Positions 16,923-24,650 of a DNA stretch of 64,000 nucleotides are shown in pieces (the first letter of the stretch is position 1; each line of letters begins with the position of its first letter). The translations under genes were made by a program, and so were the position numbers. The stretch is from Foliimonas ilicis (GTDB lineage Bacteria; Pseudomonadota; Alphaproteobacteria; Rhizobiales; Rhizobiaceae). The notes beneath the pieces were generated by a model. It searched no databases, was not told the DNA's origin, and worked only from the letters and a program-made list of their open reading frames with translations. The stretch covers positions 248,001-312,000 of the forward strand of contig NZ_JBDUUH010000003.1 of assembly GCF_039939195.1 (NCBI RefSeq). Reading direction: 5' to 3'.

Positions 16923-16940
16923 GTACCGATCGGTCGGTAC
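16923..16940. promoter_or_regulatory. TetR-type operator, site 2
   Basis: GTACCGATCGGTCGGTAC, an 18-bp near-palindrome (16 of 18 symmetric) in the 195-base gap between the thiolase and the MHS transporter gene. A TTGACA lies upstream at 16892-16897 without a convincing -10 box. Likely bound by the TetR regulator at 15046. Confidence 0.75.
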
Positions 16941-17048
16941 GAAAACTATCTGACAAGCTGCGGTCACATCATGCCTTGAGGAGGAGGGATGTGGACGAGT
17001 TGGATAACCGATTGGGTATCGCGAAAATTAGCATTATGGGAGGACATG

Positions 17049-18368
17049 ATGACTGAACAAACACTCTCCATCGCGGATGATGGCAAGGCCATGACGCCGC
17101 AACATAAAAAGGTTGCGGCGGCGAGTTTCATAGGCACTGCCATCGAGTGGTATGATTATTACCTTTACGGCACGTGCGCCGCGTTGGTGTTCCCAGCCGT
17201 TTTCTTCCCATCTTTCGATCCGCTCGTCGGCACGCTCGTTGCCTTCGCAACTTACGCCGTCGGCTTCGTCGCCCGCCCCATCGGCGGCATCGTCGCCGGA
17301 CATTATGGCGACCGCATCGGACGCAAATCAATGTTGATGCTCAGCCTGCTCATCATGGGCATAAGCACCGTGCTTATCGGCTTCATTCCAAGCTATGAAA
17401 CCATTGGTATCTGGGCCGCGGTCATTCTCTGCACGTTGCGCGTGGCGCAGGGGTTTGCCGTAGGCGGCGAATGGGGTGCGGCCGTTGTCATGGCCGTCGA
17501 GCATGCGCCAGAGGGCAAGCGCGGACTTTATGGAAGCTTTCCGCAATTGGGCGTGCCTGCCGGTCTTCTCCTCTCGACCATTGCCATCGCAGTCGCTTCT
17601 GGCATGATGACGAACGAGGCGTTCCTGTCCTGGGGTTGGCGCGTGCCGTTCCTGCTTAGTGCCGCACTTATCATCGTTGGTGTTTATATTCGTGCGAGTG
17701 TCGATGAATCCCCAGCGTTTGAGGCCATAAAGCAGAGCAATCAGCAGGCCGAAAGCCCAGTCATCGAAGTGGTTCGTGATCAGTGGCGTATTTTGCTTAT
17801 CACCATCGGCATGAAGTTTCTGCAGAACGCGGTATTCTATCTCTACAGCGTGTTCGTTCTGTCCTACATCGTCAACACTCTTGGACTGGACCGTCAGGTC
17901 GGGCTGAATGCGGTGGTGATTTCGTCTATCGTCGGTTTCGCAACTTTGCCGCTGTGGTCGTATCTATCGGACCGCATTGGCCGCAAGCCGGTGTATCTCT
18001 TCGGCTGCATCGCCTCGACTTTCTTCATCATCCCGTTCTTCTGGATGGCGAATAGCGGGTCGATCATACTTCTGACGCTCGCTGTGGTGATCGGTCTGAA
18101 CGTGTTGCATGACTCGCTCTACGGACCTCAGGCCGTCTACTTCTCCGAGCTTTACGGCACCAAGGTTCGGCTTAGCGGTGCGTCGATCGGATATCAGGTT
18201 GGTGCGGTTCTTTCCGGCGGTCTTGCGCCACTGATCGCCGTCTCGCTGCTTGTAGCCTTTGATGGCGAGCCGACAGGCATCATCATCTATGTGTTCATAC
18301 TCGGTATTATCAGTACCGGCTGTACGCTGCTTGCGAGAGAGACCTTCAAGGACAAGTGGGAGCAATAG
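17049..18368 (+). CDS. MHS-family MFS transporter (metabolite:proton symporter)
   Basis: A 439-residue symporter with 12 predicted membrane segments. Typical MHS-subfamily features are ASFIGTAIEWYDYYLYGTCAALVFP in the first helix (quoted in part: GTAIEWYDYYLYGT), GHYGDRIGRKSMLM in the 2-3 loop and RVAQGFAVGGEWGAAVV in helix 4. Relatives carry citrate, ketoglutarate, shikimate, proline betaine or other organic acids with protons. ATG 17049 is preferred over 17046 because GGGAGG (17038-17043) is then five bases away. It follows TetR-type operator site 2, so it is probably co-regulated with the acetoacetyl-CoA synthetase operon and may import its substrate. Confidence 0.88.
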   Translation: MTEQTLSIADDGKAMTPQHKKVAAASFIGTAIEWYDYYLYGTCAALVFPAVFFPSFDPLVGTLVAFATYAVGFVARPIGGIVAGHYGDRIGRKSMLMLSLLIMGISTVLIGFIPSYETIGIWAAVILCTLRVAQGFAVGGEWGAAVVMAVEHAPEGKRGLYGSFPQLGVPAGLLLSTIAIAVASGMMTNEAFLSWGWRVPFLLSAALIIVGVYIRASVDESPAFEAIKQSNQQAESPVIEVVRDQWRILLITIGMKFLQNAVFYLYSVFVLSYIVNTLGLDRQVGLNAVVISSIVGFATLPLWSYLSDRIGRKPVYLFGCIASTFFIIPFFWMANSGSIILLTLAVVIGLNVLHDSLYGPQAVYFSELYGTKVRLSGASIGYQVGAVLSGGLAPLIAVSLLVAFDGEPTGIIIYVFILGIISTGCTLLARETFKDKWEQ

Positions 18369-18382
18369 CAAACGATAGATCG

Positions 18383-18412
18383 AGGTCGATGCCGGTAATC
18401 CGGCATCGACCT
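18383..18412 (+). terminator. Hairpin terminator after the MHS transporter
   Basis: A perfect 13-bp stem, AGGTCGATGCCGG (18383-18395) with CCGGCATCGACCT (18400-18412), and a TAAT loop. TGTTTGCT follows. It lies 14 bases past the stop codon and separates the TetR-linked block from the GntR-linked sugar cluster. Confidence 0.75.
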
Positions 18413-18486
18413 TGTTTGCTGACAATGCTTGACGTGGCGTCGAAACACCGAGACGTTCTGAAAACTAGAATTCACCGGGCGGTTAT

Positions 18487-19311
18487 ATGACCCCAATGCT
18501 GAAGACCAAACTTCGCGGGCGTCCGCGATATGACGATGAAGACAGCAGCGCGACCATCAGTTTTCGCCGCATCGCCGCGGGCAATCTGGATCGTGGCGAG
18601 ATGGCGCCCCTTTGGGTGCAGTTGAAAAACCGCATTCAAACGGCAATCGAAAACAAGGTGATCGAGGCACAATCCCGAATCCCGTCCGAGCAGGCTCTCT
18701 GCGAAATTTTCGATGTTTCCCGTCCGGTGATCCGCGCTGCGTTGAGTGCACTCGCTGCGGAAGGCTTCGTCATCAAGATCCCGCGAAAGGGGATGTTCGT
18801 CGCCGGTCAGCGGCGTGAGGTCGACTTCATGACCTCCAACCTTGGCGTGTTCGGAGATCTGACCGCAAAAGGTCATACCGTTACGGCAAAGACATTCGAA
18901 TTCTACCGGGACCGGCCCAACGAAACAGAGAAGCGCGTATTCGGCATTCCCGATGAAGGAAGCGTCATCCGTATTACGCGTGTGTATTCCTCCGACGGCA
19001 ATCCGATCACGCTTACGCATATATCGCTTCCCGGTCACAAAGTGCCGGGGATGGAAAAGCTGGATATTGAAAACCGGTCGGTCTTCCAGACCATCAAGGA
19101 GCAGTACGGGCTGACCGTGAAGCGCGCCGAGCGCTGGTTTACCACCCAGATGCCGACCGAGGAAGCAATGGTGCGGATGGGTGTTCCATCGAACATGCCG
19201 CTGATCGCGATCGAGTCCATCGCCTACGATCATGACGGGGCAGCGCTCGAATATTACAACGCCTTCTACAATTCAGCCGTCGCGCGCATTCATCTCAAAA
19301 TCGAAGCTTAA
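18487..19311 (+). CDS. GntR-family (HutC subfamily, UTRA domain) transcriptional regulator
   Basis: A 274-residue regulator. The winged helix-turn-helix spans about residues 40-110, with SRIPSEQALCEIFDVSRPVI and then RAALSALAAEGFVIKIPRKG. The C-terminal UTRA effector domain (about 115-265) includes ITRVYSSDGNPITLTHISLP and the family's closing LEYYNAFYNSAVARI. Such regulators typically sense a phosphorylated or free sugar. It is read toward the sugar operon starting at 19508. The palindrome at 19348-19363 has the HutC-subfamily TGGT/ACCA form and is its likely operator. Confidence 0.92.
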   Translation: MTPMLKTKLRGRPRYDDEDSSATISFRRIAAGNLDRGEMAPLWVQLKNRIQTAIENKVIEAQSRIPSEQALCEIFDVSRPVIRAALSALAAEGFVIKIPRKGMFVAGQRREVDFMTSNLGVFGDLTAKGHTVTAKTFEFYRDRPNETEKRVFGIPDEGSVIRITRVYSSDGNPITLTHISLPGHKVPGMEKLDIENRSVFQTIKEQYGLTVKRAERWFTTQMPTEEAMVRMGVPSNMPLIAIESIAYDHDGAALEYYNAFYNSAVARIHLKIEA

Positions 19312-19315
19312 AAAT

Positions 19316-19333
19316 AAATCGACCGGTCGGTAC
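19316..19333. promoter_or_regulatory. TetR-type operator-like site, site 3 (degenerate half)
   Basis: AAATCGACCGGTCGGTAC. The right part (CGACCGGTCGGTAC) matches the inner and right arms of the operators at 14924 and 16923; the left GTAC arm is lost. It lies 14 bases upstream of the GntR-type palindrome and just past the GntR stop codon. It could link the sugar operon to the TetR regulator, or be a coincidental match. Confidence 0.45.
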
Positions 19334-19347
19334 AAAATTTAGCTATT

Positions 19348-19363
19348 TCTGGTAATAACCAGA
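19348..19363. promoter_or_regulatory. GntR/HutC-type operator
   Basis: TCTGGTAATAACCAGA is a perfect inverted repeat (6-bp arms, 4-base centre). It resembles TGGT-N4-ACCA operators of HutC-subfamily regulators such as NagR, DasR and FrlR. It directly abuts the TTGACA at 19364. Confidence 0.7.
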
Positions 19364-19392
19364 TTGACAGCAAAGCATGATGTCCGTAACGT
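19364..19392 (+). promoter_or_regulatory. Candidate promoter of the sugar operon
   Basis: A perfect -35 box TTGACA (19364-19369), 17-base spacer and TAACGT (19387-19392) as a weak -10. The GntR-type palindrome abuts the -35 box, so repressor binding would block polymerase. The first gene begins at 19508, leaving a leader of roughly 110 bases. Confidence 0.5.
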
Positions 19393-19507
19393 CATGATGT
19401 CGGCGTGAGGACGTTGACGGAGGAAATCGAACATCGCGACACGCCGCTGGCCCTGCCGGCGAACGCTTGAGGCTTGCCCTCTGCGCAGATGTTCGGCTGG
19501 AGGTTGA

Positions 19508-20281
19508 ATGAATTATCGGGATCAATTCGATCTGACTGGAAAAGTTGCTGCCGTTACCGGCGGTGCTGGCGGTATCGGTCTGGAAACGGCGAAGGCGCTG
19601 GCAAGCTGCGGCGCGAAGATCGCGCTTCTGGATCTCGATCTCGATGCGCTCGACAAGGCGGCTTCAAGCCTGAAAGACGAAGGTTTCGAAGCTTCGGTTC
19701 ATGTCGCCAACGTAACCGTTCCATCGGAAGTGAATGCCGCTGCCAAGGCCGTGATCGACACATATGGGCGGATCGATATTCTCGTGAACAGCGCAGGCAT
19801 TGCGAGGCTTCACACGGCACTTGATGTAACCGATGACGAATGGCGTCTCGTGATGGACATCAACGTCAACGGCACGTTCTGGGCGTCGCGCGCTTTCGGC
19901 AAATATATGGTCGAGAACAAGCAAGGGAGCATCGTCAATCTCGGCTCCATGTCCGGCATCATCATCAACCGGCCGCAATATGCGGCGTCCTATATGGCCA
20001 GCAAAGGCGCGGTGCACATGCTCACCAAGGCCCTGGCTGTCGAGTGGGTCGATCACGGCGTTCGGGTCAACGCGGTCGCGCCCGGTTATGTCGGCACCGA
20101 CATGACGCTGTCCATGCGCGCGCGCCCTGAGCTTTTCGATGTCTGGATGGACATGACGCCGATGAAGCGCTGCGGCGAGCCATCCGAGATCGCGTCGACC
20201 ATTCTGTTTCTGGCGTCCCCCGCATCCTCCTATGTCACCGGATCGATCCTGTCGGTCGACGGCGGCTACACAGCTTACTGA
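19508..20281 (+). CDS. Short-chain dehydrogenase/reductase (sugar or polyol dehydrogenase)
   Basis: A 257-residue classical SDR. Cofactor motif TGGAGGIG (residues 17-24), NSAG at about 95-98, the catalytic Ser in NLGSMSG and YMASK as the YxxxK motif. The ending SILSVDGGYTAY is typical of polyol and sugar dehydrogenases. GGAGG lies four bases before ATG 19508. It is the first gene of the GntR-controlled operon, followed after 7 bases by a class II aldolase, so it probably oxidises the imported sugar or polyol with NAD(P) at an early step. Substrate unknown. Confidence 0.92.
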   Translation: MNYRDQFDLTGKVAAVTGGAGGIGLETAKALASCGAKIALLDLDLDALDKAASSLKDEGFEASVHVANVTVPSEVNAAAKAVIDTYGRIDILVNSAGIARLHTALDVTDDEWRLVMDINVNGTFWASRAFGKYMVENKQGSIVNLGSMSGIIINRPQYAASYMASKGAVHMLTKALAVEWVDHGVRVNAVAPGYVGTDMTLSMRARPELFDVWMDMTPMKRCGEPSEIASTILFLASPASSYVTGSILSVDGGYTAY

Positions 20282-20288
20282 GACCGAT

Positions 20289-20948
20289 ATGAGCAAGATC
20301 ATGTTTAGTGACGAAGAACTGGCCAAGCGGCAGTCGATTATCGACACCTGCCTTGAGATGAACCGGTTGGGTATCAACCAGGGAACCTCCGGCAATGTCA
20401 GCCTTCGCAATGGCGATCATATTCTGATCACGCCGACCAGCGTTCCCTATGGAAGTCTGCGCCCGCAGGACATCGTGCGTCTCAATATGGATGGAACGAC
20501 TGAAGGCCCGTTGCAGGCTTCCAGCGAATGGCGCTTTCATCGCGACATCATGATCGCCCGTCCCGATGTCGGAGCAATCGTGCATGCCCATCCGATCTAT
20601 TCGACGATCATCGCGATTATAGGTCTCGATATTCCGGCTATTCATTACATGGTCGCCGTTGCCGGGGGCGACGATATTCGCTGCGCACCCTACGCCACAT
20701 TCGGCTCGGAAGAATTGTCGCAAAACGCAGTCAAGGCATTGGAAGGCCGCAAGGCGTGCCTGCTCGAACATCACGGCATCATCGCCGTTGGAACGACGCT
20801 TGCCAAAGCACTTTGGCTTTCCGTCGAGGTCGAAACGCTGGCCCGCCAGCTTCACGGCGCGATGCAGTTTGGCGAGCCGCGCCTGCTGCCCAAGGAAGAG
20901 ATCGCGAATGTACTCGCGAAAATGGGCAGCTACGGACACAAGGATTAG
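20289..20948 (+). CDS. Class II aldolase/adducin family protein (fuculose-phosphate aldolase-like)
   Basis: A 219-residue zinc-dependent aldolase. The residues that match L-fuculose-1-phosphate aldolase are present with the right spacing: Glu80 (SSEWRFH), His99 and His101 (HAHP) and His162 (EHHGI). GNVSLR near residue 36 is the phosphate-binding GN/S loop. Family members cleave ketose phosphates to dihydroxyacetone phosphate and an aldehyde, or decarboxylate or epimerise related substrates (OtnC, AraD). ATG 20289 lies 7 bases after the SDR stop. With the PfkB kinase downstream it implies phosphorylation followed by aldol cleavage of the imported sugar. Confidence 0.9.
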   Translation: MSKIMFSDEELAKRQSIIDTCLEMNRLGINQGTSGNVSLRNGDHILITPTSVPYGSLRPQDIVRLNMDGTTEGPLQASSEWRFHRDIMIARPDVGAIVHAHPIYSTIIAIIGLDIPAIHYMVAVAGGDDIRCAPYATFGSEELSQNAVKALEGRKACLLEHHGIIAVGTTLAKALWLSVEVETLARQLHGAMQFGEPRLLPKEEIANVLAKMGSYGHKD

Positions 20949-20953
20949 AGGTT

Positions 20954-20968
20954 TGCCCGATGGGCAAT
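20954..20968 (+). other. Short intergenic hairpin
   Basis: TTGCCC and GGGCAA arms flank a 3-base GAT loop, between the aldolase and the binding-protein gene. No T run follows; it may stabilise message ends within the operon. Confidence 0.3.
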
Positions 20969-21014
20969 CAGGCCGGATCTTCGGCATCACTGGACCAGGG
21001 AGGAGACTACGTCC

Positions 21015-22028
21015 ATGTCAGTTAAAACAAGTCAGAACCGGCGCACCCTTTTGAAGGCGACCGTCGCCGCATTCGCACTAACGATGACACTCTCGGCCGC
21101 GACCGCGCAGGAAGCAGCCGACGATTCCAAGCTGTCGCTTGCTGGAAAGCGCATCGGCATTTCCGCGATCGGCACCGATCACCATTGGGATCTGATGGCC
21201 TATCAGGGCATCATCGATGAAGTGAAGGCGCTCGGCGGCGAGCCAATCGCGCTCGATGCGAAGCGCAGCGACCAGACGCATGTGTCGCAGTTGCAGACGC
21301 TGATCGCCCAGAAGCCCGATGCGATCATCGAGCAGCTCGGCAATCTCGATGTCATCAACCCTTGGCTGAAGCGCATCAAGGACGCCGGTATTCCGCTTTT
21401 CACGGTGGATACGGCAACCCCGCACGCGCTTAACGTCACCGCTTCGAACAATTTCAGCATCGGCGCCGAAATCGCCCTGCAGATGGTGTCCGATATGGGC
21501 GGCAAGGGAAATGTGCTGGTCTTCAACGGCTTCTACAGCGTGCCGGTCTGCAAGATCCGCTACGACCAGATGAAGTATGTTCTGGGCTTCTACCCGGACG
21601 TGAAAGTCATCGAGCCTGAACTTCGCGACGTGATCCCGAATACGGTGCAGAGTGCCTATTCGAACGTCACCGACATGCTGACAAAATATCCGAACGAAGG
21701 CGATGTTTCGGCCATCTGGGCGTGCTGGGACATTCCGCAGATCGGCGCCACTCAGGCGATCGAGGCTGCCGGACGCAAGGGCATCATGACCTACGCAGTC
21801 GACGGCAGCCCGGAAGTTGTAGAAATGGTTGCGAATCCGGAATCGGCCGCAGGTGCGGTTGCAGCGCAGCAGCCATATGAAATCGGCAAGACGGCAGCTC
21901 GCAATGCGGCCCGTTACCTCGCAGGCGAGAAGGTCGAGCCTTTCACCTTCGTTCCTTCCGTGTTGGTCACGAAGGCCAATGCTTCAGAAACTGCAGCACA
22001 GTTTCTGGAAAAGAAAGACGCCAAGTAA
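21015..22028 (+). CDS. Sugar ABC transporter substrate-binding protein
   Basis: A 337-residue periplasmic protein of the ribose/xylose-binding type (Peripla_BP_4). The signal peptide is about residues 1-31 (NRRTLLKATVAAFALTMTLS, ending ATA). An RR pair precedes the hydrophobic stretch, so Tat export is possible. The mature domain starts KRIGISAIGTDHHWDL. It delivers a monosaccharide or polyol to the permeases at 23617 and 24651. AGGGAGGAG lies before the ATG at about nine bases. Both the gene order and the hairpin after it suggest higher expression than the rest of the transporter. Confidence 0.9.
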   Translation: MSVKTSQNRRTLLKATVAAFALTMTLSAATAQEAADDSKLSLAGKRIGISAIGTDHHWDLMAYQGIIDEVKALGGEPIALDAKRSDQTHVSQLQTLIAQKPDAIIEQLGNLDVINPWLKRIKDAGIPLFTVDTATPHALNVTASNNFSIGAEIALQMVSDMGGKGNVLVFNGFYSVPVCKIRYDQMKYVLGFYPDVKVIEPELRDVIPNTVQSAYSNVTDMLTKYPNEGDVSAIWACWDIPQIGATQAIEAAGRKGIMTYAVDGSPEVVEMVANPESAAGAVAAQQPYEIGKTAARNAARYLAGEKVEPFTFVPSVLVTKANASETAAQFLEKKDAK

Positions 22029-22046
22029 GCGAGCCTTTAAGGTTCG

Positions 22047-22073
22047 TGGGCCGCGCTATTTAGGCGCGGCCCA
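22047..22073 (+). terminator. Intra-operon hairpin after the binding-protein gene
   Basis: TGGGCCGCGC (22047-22056) pairs perfectly with GCGCGGCCCA (22064-22073) around a 7-base loop, followed by TATTTTC. It probably acts as a partial terminator or 3-prime stabiliser that raises binding-protein message relative to the ATPase gene. Confidence 0.65.
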
Positions 22074-22096
22074 TATTTTCTGATGTGGAGGAAGCC

Positions 22097-23620
22097 ATGA
22101 CCGTTGAGGAAAATCTCGCCATCGATATGCGTGGCGTTTCCAAGAGCTTTGGTCCCGTGAAAGCGCTTGTCGATGCAAATCTCAAAGTGGCGAAGGGGTC
22201 GATTCACGGCTTGGTCGGGCAGAACGGCGCCGGCAAATCCACCATCATCAAAGTGCTCGCCGGTATTTTGAAGCCGGAAGCGGGCGAGATCGTCATCAAC
22301 GGCAAAACTGTCTCGAAACTTACGCCTGCCAGCGTCGAACAGCACGGCGTTCACTTCATCCATCAGGACCGGCTGCTCGTCCCGACTTCGACGGTTGCGG
22401 AAGCGATTTTCCTCAATCACGAGCCGCGTATCGGTCCGTTTATCAATCATGGCGCCATGAAAAGAAGCGCGGCCGAACTGCTCAAGCAGTATTTCGACCT
22501 CGAAATCCCATCCAGCACGCTCATTCAGGATTTGACAACAGCGCAACAGAAGATTGTTCAGATCACGCGGGCGCTGGCGCAGAAGGCGTCCGTTCTGGTT
22601 TTGGACGAACCGACCGCCGCCTTGGTGAAGAAGGAGGTCGATAGCCTTTTCAAAGTGCTGCGCCGCCTCAAGAAGGATGGCATCGCGGTCATTTTCATCT
22701 CGCATTACATGCAGGAAATCGAAGACCTTTGCGACACCGTCACGGTGATGCGCAACGGCACCGATGTCGGCGTCGTGACCCCTAAGGAAACGACGATCGA
22801 CGAGATCGTCTCGATGATGATTAACCGCGATGTCGGCGAGATGTTTCCAAAGCGCAGTGCGGCGATCGGCGAAACCGTGCTGGACGTTTCGAACCTCGCG
22901 CTCGCCGGACATTTCCGCGACGTGTCCTTCTCCGTTAAACGAGGCGAAGTCGTTGGCCTGACCGGCCTTCTGGGCTCCGGCGTCAAGGAACTGGTGCAAT
23001 GCCTGTTCGGTCTCGATAGGCCCGACAGCGGCGTCATCACACTCGACGACAAGACTATGAAATTTCCTTCCCCCGTTCGAGCCGTTGCCAATGAAGTGGC
23101 GTTGGTGCCGGAAGACCGTCGCGCTCACGGCGTCGCTTCGGGGCTGTCCGTCTGTGAGAATATTTCGCTGGCCAGCCTCGAACGCTACAGCTCAAGGGGC
23201 TTCGTATCGAAGAGCCGCGAGAATGAAGCTATCGATGGATTGATCAAGGAATTGTCGATCAAGACACCGCATCGCAATGCGCTGGTAAAAACATTGTCCG
23301 GCGGCAACCAGCAGAAAGTCGCACTCGCGAAATGGCTGAGCTGCCAGTCGAAAGTCTATCTGCTGGATGAACCGACCGTCGCGGTCGATGTCGGCGCGAA
23401 GGTCGAGATTTACAATCTGCTGAACCGTCTGGCTTCCGAAGGCGCGGCTATTCTTTTCATGTCGTCGGACCTCCTGGAACTGATCGGCGTCTGCGACCGC
23501 GTGCTCGTCGTCTATCGCGGCGAACTCACACACGAATATGATGCGAAAGACGTGGACAGCGACACATTGCTTGCCGCTGCGTCCGGCGCGCGCAGCCGCA
23601 CACCGAGAGCGGCGGCATGA
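22097..23620 (+). CDS. Sugar ABC transporter ATP-binding protein, two ATPase domains
   Basis: A 507-residue RbsA/XylG-type protein. The first domain has Walker A GQNGAGKST near residue 42 and Walker B VLVLDEPTAAL. Its signature region reads DLTTAQQKIVQI rather than the usual LSxGxxQ. The second domain has the degenerate Walker A usual for this subfamily (GLLGSGVKE) but a canonical LSGGNQQKV signature and LLDEPTVAVDVG. It energises sugar import. GGAGG sits five bases before ATG 22097, so an in-frame GTG at 22085 is not used. The last bases overlap the first permease gene (ATGA). Confidence 0.9.
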   Translation: MTVEENLAIDMRGVSKSFGPVKALVDANLKVAKGSIHGLVGQNGAGKSTIIKVLAGILKPEAGEIVINGKTVSKLTPASVEQHGVHFIHQDRLLVPTSTVAEAIFLNHEPRIGPFINHGAMKRSAAELLKQYFDLEIPSSTLIQDLTTAQQKIVQITRALAQKASVLVLDEPTAALVKKEVDSLFKVLRRLKKDGIAVIFISHYMQEIEDLCDTVTVMRNGTDVGVVTPKETTIDEIVSMMINRDVGEMFPKRSAAIGETVLDVSNLALAGHFRDVSFSVKRGEVVGLTGLLGSGVKELVQCLFGLDRPDSGVITLDDKTMKFPSPVRAVANEVALVPEDRRAHGVASGLSVCENISLASLERYSSRGFVSKSRENEAIDGLIKELSIKTPHRNALVKTLSGGNQQKVALAKWLSCQSKVYLLDEPTVAVDVGAKVEIYNLLNRLASEGAAILFMSSDLLELIGVCDRVLVVYRGELTHEYDAKDVDSDTLLAAASGARSRTPRAAA

Positions 23621-24648
23621 CGATGACGGCTGAAAAAGAGGATTTTGCGATGGGGGATCGGGCCCGTACTCCGGTGGCATCCGCAAGGAGCGGGAAAGCC
23701 CTTGGCACGATGCTGGTGCGTTTGGGTGCAATCGGAATTTTTGCGATCATCCTGCTGTATTTCGCTCTCATGGCGCCCGGCTTTCTGAATTTCTACAATG
23801 TTTTGAACGTCGTGGAGCAGTCCGCGATTCTCGGTGTTCTCGCATTCGGCATGTCGGTCGTGATCATCGGCGGCGGAAGCGATGTGCAGACCGGCGGCAT
23901 CGATCTTTCGCTTGCTGCCAATACGGGGCTGTGCGCAGCGGTATTCGCCGTCTCCACAAACGCAGGTTTTGCCTTTCCAACGGCATTCGCCCTGACATTG
24001 GCCACCGGACTTGCGGTCGGCCTTTTGAACGCGGTCGCTGTTGTGGTGCTCAACATTTTGCCATTGCTGGCGACGCTCGCAGTGATGAACGTCATAGCAG
24101 GTGGCGAACTCATACTGACTCAGAATACCGTCGTTCCCATGTCATCCGACATCGTGATGACGATCGCGACCGGCTCGTTTGCAGGCATTTCGGTGCTGGC
24201 ATGGTGCCTCATCATCTTCACGATCATCATGCTGCTTTTCCTGCGCTTCACAGGCATGGGCTTGCGCCTCTACGCTGTCGGCGGACACCCCGAAGCAGCA
24301 CGCGCCGCGGGCTTGAACGTCGGAGCCTATGTCGGTGGGACGTATGTTTTTTCCGGCCTTTGCGCGGCTCTGGCGAGCGTCCTTCTGGTTTCGCGTCTCA
24401 GCGCCAGCAGCCCCGGAACGGGTGAACTTCTGCTGTCGATCCTGGCGGCAGCGTTGCTTGGAACTGTGTTCTCGCGCCGCTTCGTGCCGACCGCTGGCGG
24501 CACGATATTGAGCACGCTTTTCATCGGCTTCCTCGCCAATGGCTTCCAGCTTCTGAACGTTTCCAGCTATTGGGTGAACGGAGTTCAGGGCACGCTCATC
24601 CTCCTTGTCGTGGCTGCCACGTCGTTTGCAAAACCATCGGAGCGCTGA
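23617..24648 (+). CDS. Sugar ABC transporter permease, first
   Basis: A 343-residue RbsC-type permease with 8-10 membrane segments and the subfamily motifs GGGSDVQTGGIDLSLAANTG and YAVGGHPEAARAAGLNV. ATG 23617 overlaps the ATPase stop by 4 bases. It probably forms a heterodimer with the adjacent permease at 24651. Residues 1-30 form a charged cytoplasmic leader before the first membrane helix. Confidence 0.9.
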   Translation: MTMTAEKEDFAMGDRARTPVASARSGKALGTMLVRLGAIGIFAIILLYFALMAPGFLNFYNVLNVVEQSAILGVLAFGMSVVIIGGGSDVQTGGIDLSLAANTGLCAAVFAVSTNAGFAFPTAFALTLATGLAVGLLNAVAVVVLNILPLLATLAVMNVIAGGELILTQNTVVPMSSDIVMTIATGSFAGISVLAWCLIIFTIIMLLFLRFTGMGLRLYAVGGHPEAARAAGLNVGAYVGGTYVFSGLCAALASVLLVSRLSASSPGTGELLLSILAAALLGTVFSRRFVPTAGGTILSTLFIGFLANGFQLLNVSSYWVNGVQGTLILLVVAATSFAKPSER

Positions 24649-24650
24649 TC

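Noticed and set aside
19074..19088. ACCGGTCGGTC, similar to the TetR operator core
   Set aside because: It is inside the GntR coding sequence, only a half-length match and not near a promoter.
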